A stretch of 29,479 bases of DNA, from positions 1 to 29,479 of the forward strand of contig CAZDBA010000051.1 of NCBI GenBank assembly GCA_964503615.1, written 5' to 3'. Shown piece after piece: positions 1 through 7,927 of the stretch. This stretch comes from CAZDBA01 sp964503615 (lineage in GTDB: Bacteria > Planctomycetota > Planctomycetia > Pirellulales > Pirellulaceae). A program made the position numbers and the translations under genes. Position 1 is the first letter of the stretch. Every line of letters starts with the position of its first letter. The notes under the pieces were generated by a model. The model ran no database searches and was not told the origin of the DNA. It worked only from the letters and a program-made list of their open reading frames with translations.

Positions 1-311
1 TGAAACGAGTGCTCGCACAAAAATCAGATTTGATTCGCGGGCAAGTACAAATGGTTAATTGGTCCAACTTGCCAAAAGACTCTGGTTTTCAACCTCACTA
101 TCACGAGGACATGCAAGAGATTTTCATCATGCTGGGTGGCCCCGTCAGCATGCGAGTCGACGAGGAAACGGTAGAACTACAGGCAGGCGATGCGATTCTG
201 ATCGATCCCCGCGAAGTTCACGAAATGAAAAACGTAAGCGATGGCGATGTCGAGTATGTGGTATTTGGAATCTCGACCGAACAAGGCGGCAAGACGATCG
301 TAGTCGGCTAG
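1..311 (+). CDS. Cupin-domain protein, 5'-truncated by window edge
   Basis: Small single-domain cupin beta-barrel. The cupin 1 motif is visible as G-F-Q-P-H-Y-H followed by E and a downstream GG, giving the two His and one Glu that usually bind a divalent metal. Cupin 2 is seen as the PREVHEM stretch about 45 residues later. The reading frame is open to the first base of the window; a GTG at position 9 could serve as start, but the frame continues upstream without a stop (codons for Lys and Arg precede it), so the true start may lie outside. Small cupins of this size are metal-binding sugar isomerases, dioxygenases or ligand sensors; the sequence does not tell which. The stop is TAG at 309-311. 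No following gene lies on the same strand for almost 500 bases, so it is probably the last gene of its unit. Confidence 0.8.
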   Translation, partial: KRVLAQKSDLIRGQVQMVNWSNLPKDSGFQPHYHEDMQEIFIMLGGPVSMRVDEETVELQAGDAILIDPREVHEMKNVSDGDVEYVVFGISTEQGGKTIVVG

Positions 312-367
312 TACGGAAACAACTTCGGAACTCGCCAAAGGGCTAAAACTAGCTCACCATGTGACGT

Positions 368-427
368 GGGTGCCATGCTCACGTGCAGATTTTAGCGCAG
401 CCAAAACGGAGCATGAGCATGCCGCGT
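368..427. repeat. Dispersed repeat, GGGTGCCATG family (copy 1)
   Basis: GGGTGCCATGCTCACG at 368-383 is followed by GAGCATGAGCATGCC at about 409-423. The first part recurs at 24091-24100 and inverted at 24231-24240, both in gene-free DNA. This looks like a short dispersed repeat with partial dyad symmetry (GCATGCTC against GAGCATG). Confidence 0.5.
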
Positions 428-442
428 TCGCCAAAAGGAAGG

Positions 443-464
443 TAGGTCAGGCTGTGTGCCTGAC
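443..464. repeat. Perfect hairpin repeat GTCAGGC-TGTGT-GCCTGAC
   Basis: A perfect 7-base-pair inverted repeat, GTCAGGC at 446-452 and GCCTGAC at 458-464, with a 5-base loop. It has no T tract, so it is more likely a dispersed palindromic repeat than a terminator, although it could stop the upstream cupin transcript. Confidence 0.5.
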
Positions 465-484
465 GAGCCCCCGCTTATCAGCCG
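465..484. repeat. Dispersed repeat GAGC..CGCTTATCAGC (copy 1)
   Basis: GAGCCCCCGCTTATCAGCCG here matches GAGCCGCTTATCAGCTGG at 16359-16376, allowing a 2-base gap. Both copies lie in intergenic DNA, which points to a short dispersed repeat rather than coding sequence. Confidence 0.45.
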
Positions 485-751
485 TAGGACTAAATTGGAA
501 GATACGATCCCCACTGTGCATTTGATTGGAATTCAACGCTCAATTAGCCAAAGATCACTTTGGCACAGGTAGATCATTACCTGCCCAAGTTCCGCAGATA
601 CCCAAAACACTGACCGGTTTTGAACAAGAGTCCGCTAGCCTGCCTACCACCGCAAAACATAAACGTTCTAATTCGCACCAGAAAACACCAACATATCCAC
701 TTAAGGGTGCCTTACACCACCTAAGATAGTGTCCCGACTTTTTCTTTCAAT

Positions 752-791
752 CATTAAGAAACATTAACCTCGTCTTAACAAATTGCGGATA
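752..791 (+). promoter_or_regulatory. Pho-box-like triple direct repeat and pstS promoter
   Basis: Three direct repeats of the TTAA(C/G) type sit at 754-758 (TTAAG), 764-768 (TTAAC) and 775-779 (TTAAC), spaced 10 and 11 bases apart, one helical turn each. They read as CATTAAG, CATTAAC and TCTTAAC. PhoB-family regulators bind direct repeats with 11-base periodicity that overlap the -35 position, and the cyanobacterial SphR site uses CTTAACCT-like repeats. A possible -10 (GGATAC, 787-792) follows at the expected distance. The operon it precedes encodes its own PhoB-like regulator, so feedback control under phosphate starvation is the simple reading. Confidence 0.55.
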
Positions 792-835
792 CCCTTACCG
801 TGAATTCGAGCCCTAAACCCTTCTTCAGGATGAAA

Positions 836-1861
836 ATGAAAAACAAATTCGATTTACTTGCAGTTGTATTTGCTATCGCATTCGTATGTTTGTCTGCGGC
901 AGAGTCGTTCGGCCAAGCTGATCTTTTAGGCAAGGTTGAAATTGATGGTTCCAGTACGGTAGCGCCGATTTCCAGTGAAGCGGCCGATCTGTTTGGTGAG
1001 ATCAGTCCCAAAGTTGCTGTCTCTGTTGGTGTCTCAGGTACTGGTGGTGGATTCAAGCGATTCACAAAAGGTGAAACCGACATCTCAGATGCATCACGTC
1101 CGATCAAACAAAAAGAGTTTGCTCAGTGCAAAGAGAACAATGTTTCTTTCATCGAACTGCCTGTTGCTTACGACGGACTGACAATCATTGTCAGCAAGCA
1201 AAATGAGTTCGTTGACAAACTCACGGTCGACCAACTCAAGCTGATTTTTCGTGACGACATGAAAGTCACCAAATGGAGCGAAGTCAAAGAAGGCTGGCCT
1301 GAAACTGAGATCCAGATCTTTGCACCCGGTACCGACTCAGGAACATTTGACTACTTTAAAGAAGTCATGGTTGGCAAAGAAGAAGCAGCCATCCGTAGTG
1401 ACATGTCAGTCAGCGAAGACGACCACATCATTGTTCAAGGCGTTGCTAACACCGCCAACGCAATCGGCTTTCTCGGAGCCGCTTACTACTTCGAAAACGT
1501 CGACACTTTGAAAGCTGTTCCAATCGTCGACCCTTCCACCGAATCGGAAGAAGGCGTCATGGTATCGGCCGAGACGATTGAATCAGGTGAGTACGCTCCT
1601 TTTTCTCGTCCGTTGTTCATCTACGTAAACGCTAAATCTGTCCGTCGTCCCGAGGTCAAAAAGTTTGTGACTTTCTACCTTGAGAACGCTGGCGAATTGG
1701 CCGAAGACGTTGGCTACGTAGGCTTGCCAGACGAAGTCCAGGAAACGGTAATGACCCACTTCACCGAGAAGATGACTGGCACTCACTTTATTGATGCCGA
1801 AGGTGAGAAGCGAGAAGGAGCCCTTCCTGAGCTCTACAATGCAGAAAATCTGGTTAAGTAG
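836..1861 (+). CDS. pstS: PstS, periplasmic phosphate-binding protein
   Basis: Binds phosphate outside the inner membrane and delivers it to the PstCAB transporter. An N-terminal signal peptide (MKNKFDLLAVVFAIAFVCLSAAESFGQA) precedes the binding fold. Typical ligand motifs are visible: DGSSTVAPIS near the mature N-terminus, SGTGGGFKRF and SDASRPI, then PGTDSGTFDYF. The frame opens at GTG 800, with in-frame ATGs at 830 and 836; I prefer 836 because AGGA at 827-830 lies 5 bases ahead and the protein then begins directly with a signal peptide. The upstream Pho-box array fits this choice, as a GTG at 800 would fall almost on the promoter. First gene of pstSCAB-phoU-phoB. Length (about 340 residues) is normal for the family. 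Confidence in function is high. Confidence 0.93.
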   Translation: MKNKFDLLAVVFAIAFVCLSAAESFGQADLLGKVEIDGSSTVAPISSEAADLFGEISPKVAVSVGVSGTGGGFKRFTKGETDISDASRPIKQKEFAQCKENNVSFIELPVAYDGLTIIVSKQNEFVDKLTVDQLKLIFRDDMKVTKWSEVKEGWPETEIQIFAPGTDSGTFDYFKEVMVGKEEAAIRSDMSVSEDDHIIVQGVANTANAIGFLGAAYYFENVDTLKAVPIVDPSTESEEGVMVSAETIESGEYAPFSRPLFIYVNAKSVRRPEVKKFVTFYLENAGELAEDVGYVGLPDEVQETVMTHFTEKMTGTHFIDAEGEKREGALPELYNAENLVK

Positions 1862-1870
1862 CCCAAGTTA

Positions 1871-1933
1871 ATCCCCGGAAACGCGGGGATTTGAACATTC
1901 CCAAATCGTGGGTCTGGTCACTTGGTCAGACCC
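1871..1933 (+). terminator. Two hairpins between pstS and pstC (attenuator candidate)
   Basis: Two perfect 7-base-pair hairpins follow the pstS stop: ATCCCCG (1871-1877) with CGGGGAT (1884-1890), and GGGTCTG (1910-1916) with CAGACCC (1927-1933). Neither has a run of T, so complete termination is unlikely. Such structures after a binding-protein gene often stabilise or partly terminate the first message so that more binding protein than permease is made (known for other ABC operons, inferred here). Confidence 0.5.
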
Positions 1934-2000
1934 GCCATTATCATGCTGACTCTTGTTGCCTCCCTTACTTTGACTGACTTTACTAACTTACGAGTCATGA

Positions 2001-2957
2001 ATGGCCTCAGCGGCTAATAACGATCCAACTCCAGAACTGCTGTCCGACAAAAACACGCGGTCGCTTTCGATCGTACGTGCGAAAGAGTGGATTGTAAAAA
2101 GTGGACTGGTTGGATGCACATTATTCTCGGTTCTAATCACTGTCTCGATCGTCGTACTGCTCATGTGGCAGTCGGTCCTGTTTTTTAATTACGACGAAGT
2201 CACCGTTAGCAAGTTTTTATTCGGCACTAAATGGAACCCGTTGCTGGGTACGAGTAAAAGCTTTGGTGTACTGCCTCTGGTCTGCGGCACACTTTTGGTT
2301 ACGGTCATTGCAATGATGGTCGCTTTACCGCTTGGCTTGATCACTGCGATCTTTCTTAGTGAATACGCACCTCGACGTTTGCGAGCAGTGCTGAAGCCGA
2401 TTCTGGAAGTACTTGCTGGCATCCCAACCGTTGTTTACGGTTTTTTCGCGATCAGTGTCATCACTCCCTTCTTGAAGGGGATTGGGATCGAAGTCGATTT
2501 TTTTAACGCCCTCAGCGCTGGCATCGCGGTTGGCATCCTTTGCATACCAACGGTCAGTTCGCTTTCGGAAGACGCTTTACAAGCCGTCCCAACTCGGCTT
2601 CGCGAAGCGGCTTACGGGCTGGGTGGAACCAAGTTCGACGTTGCGGTCAAAGTCGTAGTGCCCGCAGCATTGTCCGGAATCGTATCCGCTTTTCTACTGG
2701 CGATCGCACGAGCTGTTGGCGAAACGATGATCGTGGCCATGGCCGCCGGAGCCCTTCCGAACTTAACTCCAAACCCAGCCAACCAAATCCAAACGATGAC
2801 CGCATACATCACTCAAGTCGCAACGGGTGACGTGACCAACTTTGGCATCGAATACTATTCGATCTACGCAGTTGCCATGACTTTGTTTTTGGTAACGCTC
2901 TTTATCACTTTAATGGGCAACCTAATTCGAACCCGCTTCCGGGAGTCGTATCAGTGA
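2001..2957 (+). CDS. pstC: PstC, phosphate ABC transporter permease
   Basis: One of the two membrane permeases of the high-affinity phosphate ABC transporter. A cytoplasmic N-tail of about 35 residues is followed by six predicted membrane segments, the first at roughly residues 37-60. The ABC permease EAA loop that docks onto PstB is clear (RLREAAYGLGGTKFDVAVKVV and the following PAALSG). IPTVVYGFFA and ARAVGETMIVAMAAG are typical of PstC. Length, 318 residues, is normal for the family. Its stop overlaps the GTG start of pstA (GTGA at 2954-2957), so the two permeases are probably made in a coupled, equal ratio. It follows pstS after about 140 bases that contain two hairpins. Confidence 0.95.
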   Translation: MASAANNDPTPELLSDKNTRSLSIVRAKEWIVKSGLVGCTLFSVLITVSIVVLLMWQSVLFFNYDEVTVSKFLFGTKWNPLLGTSKSFGVLPLVCGTLLVTVIAMMVALPLGLITAIFLSEYAPRRLRAVLKPILEVLAGIPTVVYGFFAISVITPFLKGIGIEVDFFNALSAGIAVGILCIPTVSSLSEDALQAVPTRLREAAYGLGGTKFDVAVKVVVPAALSGIVSAFLLAIARAVGETMIVAMAAGALPNLTPNPANQIQTMTAYITQVATGDVTNFGIEYYSIYAVAMTLFLVTLFITLMGNLIRTRFRESYQ

Positions 2958-5377
2958 GCAAAACCACCATCACAACGCCCACACCCGATTTTTCATCGCT
3001 GGAAATTGCACCCATCGAACGGCGAAGACTGCTGGACCAGGGGTTCCTCTGTATTTGCGTGATCACTTCGCTGATCTCGCTGGTGATTTTGGCGATATTG
3101 TTGTCCTCGATCGTTCTCAAAGCGATTCCCACATTTTCTGCCCACTCAGACAACCTCCAAAACGAAAACCGGATGGTGTTTTTTCAAGGCACCAACGAAG
3201 GTAACGATCCGCTGCGATTGGACGAAGGTGATCTGGTCCAAGGTGTGTTCATCGCCAACAAGCTGGAGCGAGGTGGACTGGCGGAATCCAACGACACGAG
3301 TTTCGATGGCGATCAGAAGCTGGTGGGTATTTATTCGTTCAAGATCGAAGGGCAAAACGACACAAGTTTTTTCAGGCTAGGTCCAGCCGGTGGAGAACAA
3401 AACGTTGTTTCCATTGCTCGCTCGATCGAAGGCATCGATACCGAGCAGTTTGATGATCTACCAGAATCGACCACGATTTTGTTGCTGGAGGGTTCAGCAG
3501 CCGACTTGAAAATCAAAAACTTAAAGATCGGTTCCGGTCTGGTAGAAGATGGCAAGTTGGCCAAACAGATTTCCGGAGAGTGGAATCTTAATTTGGCTTG
3601 CAACATTGAGGACAAAGACAATTTCGCGAAACTGAATTTGTCGCCCATCACCGGGCTGGACAAAAAGCCCTCCGATTTGATCGCTGACATCAATCGCAAA
3701 ACAAGAAAACGAGCGGGTTACTTTTCTGGACTGTTCAGTGTTTGCGCCCATGACTTGGGTGACGATGCGAAGTTCCAACAGGTCAAGCTTCGCAACCTTG
3801 ATGACAAAATAACCCGCGGCGATCTGAAAATTTGCAACACCGAACCGGAGGGGATGCGGAAAACCAAACGGAAAGGTTTTACTTTTGGCGGCGACCTGAA
3901 TCTGGTTTACTGCCCCATGCCTGAATCGCACGCTTCGACTGCGGCGCACTTTACTCATTTTCTTACCGAGACAAACAAAACGATTCCCAGCGAGGCAGGT
4001 ATCGGTCCGGCTCTGATGGGCACACTTTGGGTCTGCATCGGTTGCGGCTTGTTCGCCCTACCGCTAGGGATAGGTACGGCGATTCTGCTGGAAGAGTTCA
4101 AGCCGATCAACAAATTCCTGAGGTGGATCCACACATTAGTTCAGCTGAACATTACTAACTTGGCCGGTGTTCCTTCTATCGTTTACGGCATTTTGGGACT
4201 GACTGCGTTTGCGATGATGTTCGGTATCTTTGGTTCGGCCAAGGAGCCTGCTTTCGAAGTCGGTGCCGATCACTATTTTCAGTATCTGACTTTAGATGAC
4301 AAACCGATTCTCATTCCGCTGGACCCAAAGCGAAAGGAAATGGCTCAGCCGATCGAACGCCTTGCCAAACTGCAAAACAAGATCCTGATCGGCGATGTGA
4401 TTTCAGAAGACGAAAAGGGCGTCAAAACGTACCAAGTAGATTTGATCAAAGCGGCAGGACGATTCGACAAGATCGCTGCTGAACTGGAAGGGATGGTCAA
4501 GGAGATTGACGAAGAAAAGATCACAACCAGTTTTGAGTTCCCGCAAACCAAAATCGCTAAATTGAAAACGCTCCTGTCGCTGGACGACGCGGTCGACGAA
4601 TCATCACCGGACCATCTGAAGAACAGTGGATCCTGGCCCGATGAGAAAAAAACTGCACTCATGTTGGACGTTGCAGAACGGTCCAATGAGTTGGAAGCGA
4701 GCTTGCTGGAATTAGCTTACACGATCCGTCAACCCATTCTGACCGACGGCATGAGCGGCCAGACAACCAATGGGCAGCCATTGAGTTTGATGATCGAAGA
4801 ACCTGGCGACGAAACTCCTGAGGACGAGTTGTCGGTAACCATTCCTTTCGATACGGACGGGGGTCCGATTAGTATCAAGCGTTGGTACTATTTCCAGCTT
4901 CCCTTTGGCCGTAGCGTGTTGGCGGCGAGCTTGACTCTGATGCTGGTCATTTTGCCGGTTATCATCATTGCGTCTCAAGAAGCGCTCAAAGCGGTCCCGT
5001 CCAGCTTGCGTGAATGTGCGCTTGGGTTGGGAGCGACGCCTTGGCAGGTCGTACGACGTGTCACCCTGCCCTCCGCTGTGCCCAGCATCATGACCGGAGC
5101 AATCCTTTCCATGAGTCGCGCGATCGGTGAAGCGGCCCCAATCCTGATTATCTGCGGAATCCTGTTTGTCTCGTCGGGGCCCTCGAACCTGATGGATATC
5201 TTCTCGATTCTGCCGATTCAAATATTTAACACGACGAAACTACCAGTCAACGAGGAGATGTTGATTCACACGCAAAACGTTGCGGCGGCCGGAATTGTTG
5301 TTTTGCTTGCGATCCTTTTGACCTTCAACGGAATTGCGATCGCAATACGCCAATTGACTCAGAAACCTCTTTCTTAA
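2954..5377 (+). CDS. pstA: PstA, phosphate permease with two large insertions
   Basis: Second permease of the phosphate transporter, but 807 residues long against about 290-300 for ordinary PstA. The first membrane segment lies at about 31-58. A soluble insertion of some 280 residues (about 60-340) follows before the normal permease segments at 350-427 (GPALMGTLWV, LPLGIGTAI, AGVPSIVYGILGL). A second insertion of about 215 residues (about 428-645), charged and partly helical, precedes the conserved C-terminal half with the EAA loop (SSLRECALGLGATPWQVV, 683-700) and SRAIGEAAPI. By standard PstA topology both insertions should face the periplasm (inference). No motif identified them as a known domain. 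The frame is uninterrupted and codon use looks uniform, so this is no assembly fusion. Starts at GTG within the pstC stop. Confidence 0.92.
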   Translation: MSKTTITTPTPDFSSLEIAPIERRRLLDQGFLCICVITSLISLVILAILLSSIVLKAIPTFSAHSDNLQNENRMVFFQGTNEGNDPLRLDEGDLVQGVFIANKLERGGLAESNDTSFDGDQKLVGIYSFKIEGQNDTSFFRLGPAGGEQNVVSIARSIEGIDTEQFDDLPESTTILLLEGSAADLKIKNLKIGSGLVEDGKLAKQISGEWNLNLACNIEDKDNFAKLNLSPITGLDKKPSDLIADINRKTRKRAGYFSGLFSVCAHDLGDDAKFQQVKLRNLDDKITRGDLKICNTEPEGMRKTKRKGFTFGGDLNLVYCPMPESHASTAAHFTHFLTETNKTIPSEAGIGPALMGTLWVCIGCGLFALPLGIGTAILLEEFKPINKFLRWIHTLVQLNITNLAGVPSIVYGILGLTAFAMMFGIFGSAKEPAFEVGADHYFQYLTLDDKPILIPLDPKRKEMAQPIERLAKLQNKILIGDVISEDEKGVKTYQVDLIKAAGRFDKIAAELEGMVKEIDEEKITTSFEFPQTKIAKLKTLLSLDDAVDESSPDHLKNSGSWPDEKKTALMLDVAERSNELEASLLELAYTIRQPILTDGMSGQTTNGQPLSLMIEEPGDETPEDELSVTIPFDTDGGPISIKRWYYFQLPFGRSVLAASLTLMLVILPVIIIASQEALKAVPSSLRECALGLGATPWQVVRRVTLPSAVPSIMTGAILSMSRAIGEAAPILIICGILFVSSGPSNLMDIFSILPIQIFNTTKLPVNEEMLIHTQNVAAAGIVVLLAILLTFNGIAIAIRQLTQKPLS

Positions 5378-5386
5378 AATTGAAAT

Positions 5387-6235
5387 GTGGAAATGAACCT
5401 AATGACACAAGACTCGCCGACTCTGTCCAAGCACTCGAAAGTCTTTGCGGAACGGCCAAGTAGAAACGATACGGAAACGAAATCCATGATTGGAATCAAA
5501 GACTTTTCCGCTTGGTATGGAGACTTTCAGGCGCTGCACAACCTGACTTTGGACATTCCGGAAAACCGAGTCACCGCTTTTATCGGCCCTAGCGGTTGCG
5601 GAAAAAGCACGCTGCTCAAATGGATCAACCGGATGAACGATGTGGTTCCAGGAGCTTTCGCGCGCGGCTCACTGGAATTACCCGATTTAGATATCCTGGC
5701 CCGTTCCACCGATGTGGTAAAGCTACGTCGCCGTATTGGGATCGTCTTTCAAAAGCCAACTCCGTTTCCAAAGTCGATTTACGATAATGTCGCGTTCGGC
5801 CCCCGGATGCATTTCAGAAATTTGTCTCGCGGCAAACTGGACGAGTTGGTCGAGTGGTCGCTGAGAAAGGCCGCAGTCTGGGATGAAGTCAAAGATCGCC
5901 TCAACAAATCAGCTTTGGGGCTGAGTGGTGGACAGCAACAACGACTGTGTATCGCTCGAGCGATCGCAGTGGGTCCCGAAATTTTATTGATGGACGAACC
6001 CTGCTCCGCATTGGACCCTGCCTCCACCGCCAGAGTCGAAGATCTAATATTCGAACTTCGTCAGCAGTACACAATTGTGATCGTAACGCATAACATGCAA
6101 CAGGCCGCTCGTTGTAGTGACCGAACCGCTTTCTTCTTCGAAGGAAAGATCGTCGAAGAGGCGACCACAGAACAGATTTTCACCAAGCCTCAGCAACAAC
6201 AGACAGAAGACTACGTCACCGGCAAATTCGGATAG
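5387..6235 (+). CDS. pstB: PstB, phosphate ABC transporter ATPase
   Basis: Cytoplasmic ATPase that powers PstCA. All ABC motifs are present: Walker A GPSGCGKST, Q-loop in FQKPTPFPKSIYDNV, signature LSGGQQQR, Walker B ILLMDEP with SALDP after it, and the H-loop THN. The FQKPTPFP-SIYDNVAFG stretch is typical of PstB. Starts are ambiguous: GTG at 5387, ATGs at 5393, 5402 and 5489. The family usually begins about where MIGIKDFSAWYG starts (5489, giving 248 residues), so the first 34 residues may be a short extension or untranslated. It lies 9 bases after pstA and 44 bases before phoU. Confidence 0.95.
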   Translation: MEMNLMTQDSPTLSKHSKVFAERPSRNDTETKSMIGIKDFSAWYGDFQALHNLTLDIPENRVTAFIGPSGCGKSTLLKWINRMNDVVPGAFARGSLELPDLDILARSTDVVKLRRRIGIVFQKPTPFPKSIYDNVAFGPRMHFRNLSRGKLDELVEWSLRKAAVWDEVKDRLNKSALGLSGGQQQRLCIARAIAVGPEILLMDEPCSALDPASTARVEDLIFELRQQYTIVIVTHNMQQAARCSDRTAFFFEGKIVEEATTEQIFTKPQQQQTEDYVTGKFG

Positions 6236-6279
6236 ATAAATACAGGTGACTTTTTTCAGATTGCAGCCAGGGATTACTT

Positions 6280-6948
6280 ATGTCCAAACATCTCCAGCGT
6301 GACGTTGAAAGGATCAATCGTTCCTTGATGACGCTTTTTGGTGTCGTCGAAAAAATGATCGATGACGCTACGACCGCTCTCGTAGACAAGAAAGTTGACT
6401 TAGTCCAACAGGTTTTGGATACCGATGACAAAGTCAACGATCTGGAAGTCCAAATCGAAGAAGAATGCCTCAAGATCCTTGCCTTACACCAGCCGTTTGC
6501 TGCTGACCTCCGCCAGCTGACCACCGTACTGAAAGTGAATGCCGATCTGGAACGGATCGCCGATTTGACCTGTAACATCGCGGAACGAGCCGAATGTCTC
6601 CATGGTCATTCATATTTCCCGCTGCCTGACCAACTGAAACCAATGGTCCAGCGCGCGACTCAGATGATCCGCATGGCACTGAACTCGTTTGTAAACTCCG
6701 ACTCAGCGCTGGCCAAGCAGGTGATCCTATTTGACGTAGCGGTAGACGACTTCAATCTCGCTATCATTAATGAGTTGCGTGGGCTGATGAAACAGGATGC
6801 GACGCTGATCGAACCTGCCTTGCATTGCTTTTCTGCATCACGGCACATCGAGAGGATCGCGGATCACGCAGAGAACATCGCTGAAGATGTCATCTATCTG
6901 GTCGATGGCGATATCGTTCGCCACAAACACGGAAACTTTATTGCGTAA
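6280..6948 (+). CDS. phoU: PhoU, phosphate signalling regulator
   Basis: Cytoplasmic regulator that links the transporter to the Pho two-component system and restrains phosphate uptake. At 222 residues it has the usual length and two PhoU three-helix repeats, each with a metal-binding acidic signature: the first around DTDDKVNDLEVQIEEECLKI with HQPFAADLRQLTTVLK, the second around FNLAIINELRGLM with SRHIERIADHAENIAEDVIYL. The repeated ERIAD(L/H)..NIAE motif in both halves is diagnostic. It begins at ATG 6280 after an AGGG-like site and ends 15 bases before phoB. Confidence 0.95.
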   Translation: MSKHLQRDVERINRSLMTLFGVVEKMIDDATTALVDKKVDLVQQVLDTDDKVNDLEVQIEEECLKILALHQPFAADLRQLTTVLKVNADLERIADLTCNIAERAECLHGHSYFPLPDQLKPMVQRATQMIRMALNSFVNSDSALAKQVILFDVAVDDFNLAIINELRGLMKQDATLIEPALHCFSASRHIERIADHAENIAEDVIYLVDGDIVRHKHGNFIA

Positions 6949-6963
6949 ACAGGTTTATCAATC

Positions 6964-7668
6964 ATGGCAAAGACAAAAGTGTTGGTCGTAGAAGACGATC
7001 GTTCACTGGCTGAAGTCCTGCAATATAACTTGGAGCAAAACGGATACGAAGTCTTCTGCGCTTACGATGGTCAAGACGGGTTGTCTCAAGCTCGATTACA
7101 GTTGCCGCAGCTCATCGTGCTGGACGTCATGATTCCCGTTCTGGATGGATTGGAAGTTTGCAAAATGTTGCGAGCCTCTTCCAGCACCAGCGACATTCCG
7201 GTGATCATGCTGACCGCTAAAAGCGAAGAGACCGATCAGCTGGTAGGATTTTCGGTCGGTGCGGATGATTACGTCGTCAAACCGTTCAGCGTTAAAGTCC
7301 TTTTGCAACGAATCAAAACGATGCTGCGGCGGCAGGAACGCAGCAAGAGTGCCGGCTCTGATATCGTTGAGCGCGGCGGGATCGTAGTTGACCGAGTCAA
7401 ACATCGAGTCACCGTAAACGATAGGACGCTTGACTTAACGCCCAGCGAGTTTCGCTTACTGGATACGTTGATTCGCCAACCAGGACGAGCTTTTGGCCGC
7501 AGCGAGTTGATCGACGCGGCCTTGGGAGCCGATACTTTGGTGCTGGAGCGAACCATCGACGTCCATATCCGCTCTTTAAGGAAGAAGCTCGATTCATTGG
7601 CCGATACGATCCAGACCGTTCGTGGTATTGGTTATCGTTTCAAGGAAAGCACTGGCGTCACCAGTTAG
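6964..7668 (+). CDS. phoB: PhoB-like OmpR-family response regulator
   Basis: Two-component response regulator with an N-terminal receiver and a C-terminal winged-helix DNA-binding domain. Receiver residues are intact: acidic pocket D11 and D12, phospho-acceptor D54 (VLDVMIP), T84 and K106 (VKPF). The C-terminal domain (about 130-230) carries the PhoB-type LTPSEFRLLDTLIRQPGRAFGRSELI and the DVHIRSLRKKL recognition-helix region, ending in RGIGYRF. Its position at the end of the pst operon makes PhoB the best name. A histidine kinase gene (phoR) would be expected next, but the following gene is a tRNA. The kinase must be encoded elsewhere, if present. Confidence 0.88.
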   Translation: MAKTKVLVVEDDRSLAEVLQYNLEQNGYEVFCAYDGQDGLSQARLQLPQLIVLDVMIPVLDGLEVCKMLRASSSTSDIPVIMLTAKSEETDQLVGFSVGADDYVVKPFSVKVLLQRIKTMLRRQERSKSAGSDIVERGGIVVDRVKHRVTVNDRTLDLTPSEFRLLDTLIRQPGRAFGRSELIDAALGADTLVLERTIDVHIRSLRKKLDSLADTIQTVRGIGYRFKESTGVTS

Positions 7669-7768
7669 ACCCGCTAGTTTTCTGAGCGATGTAACCTGCT
7701 GGACCAAACCCTGTTGGCAATGGCCGGCGGCAATTGAAAGCTTTTCACGATCCGAATAAAAACATGGG

Positions 7769-7792
7769 ATTCTCGCCCGGTTTTCGGGGAAT
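7769..7792 (+). terminator. Weak hairpin after phoB
   Basis: CCCG (7776-7779) pairs with CGGG (7785-7788) around GTTTT, extended by ATTC (7769-7772) and GAAT (7789-7792) with a three-base bulge. It could end the pst-phoU-phoB message. There is no clear T tract. Confidence 0.25.
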
Positions 7793-7799
7793 TACGCCC

Positions 7800-7828
7800 T
7801 TGCCCGTCTCAAGGACTTCTCCTAAACT
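7800..7828 (+). promoter_or_regulatory. Sigma70-like promoter of the tRNA-Asn gene
   Basis: TTGCCC (7800-7805) and TAAACT (7823-7828) are separated by exactly 17 bases and lie 22 bases before the first base of the tRNA. Spacing and position fit a housekeeping promoter for a tRNA transcribed on its own. Confidence 0.5.
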
Positions 7829-7849
7829 GTTCAATCCCTGAGGGGAAAT

Positions 7850-7922
<73 letters not shown>

Positions 7923-7927
7923 CTTTT

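Larger units (their letters stand above)
312..799. other. Gene-free spacer upstream of pstS with dispersed repeats
   Basis: About 490 bases without a convincing gene. It holds a GGGTGCCATG-type repeat near 368-427, a GTCAGGC/GCCTGAC hairpin near 443-464, a GCTTATCAGC repeat near 465-484 and, at the end, the Pho-box-like array in front of pstS. A 67-codon open frame at 526-729 has no recognisable motif and no ribosome binding site, so I do not call it. Confidence 0.6.

Noticed and set aside
526..729. 67-codon plus-strand frame upstream of pstS
   Set aside because: No motif, no ribosome site and atypical composition; it lies in a repeat-bearing spacer just before the Pho-box array.
4712..5221. 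169-codon minus-strand frame inside pstA
   Set aside because: It is antisense to the conserved PstA C-terminal half; its composition is that of a shadow frame.
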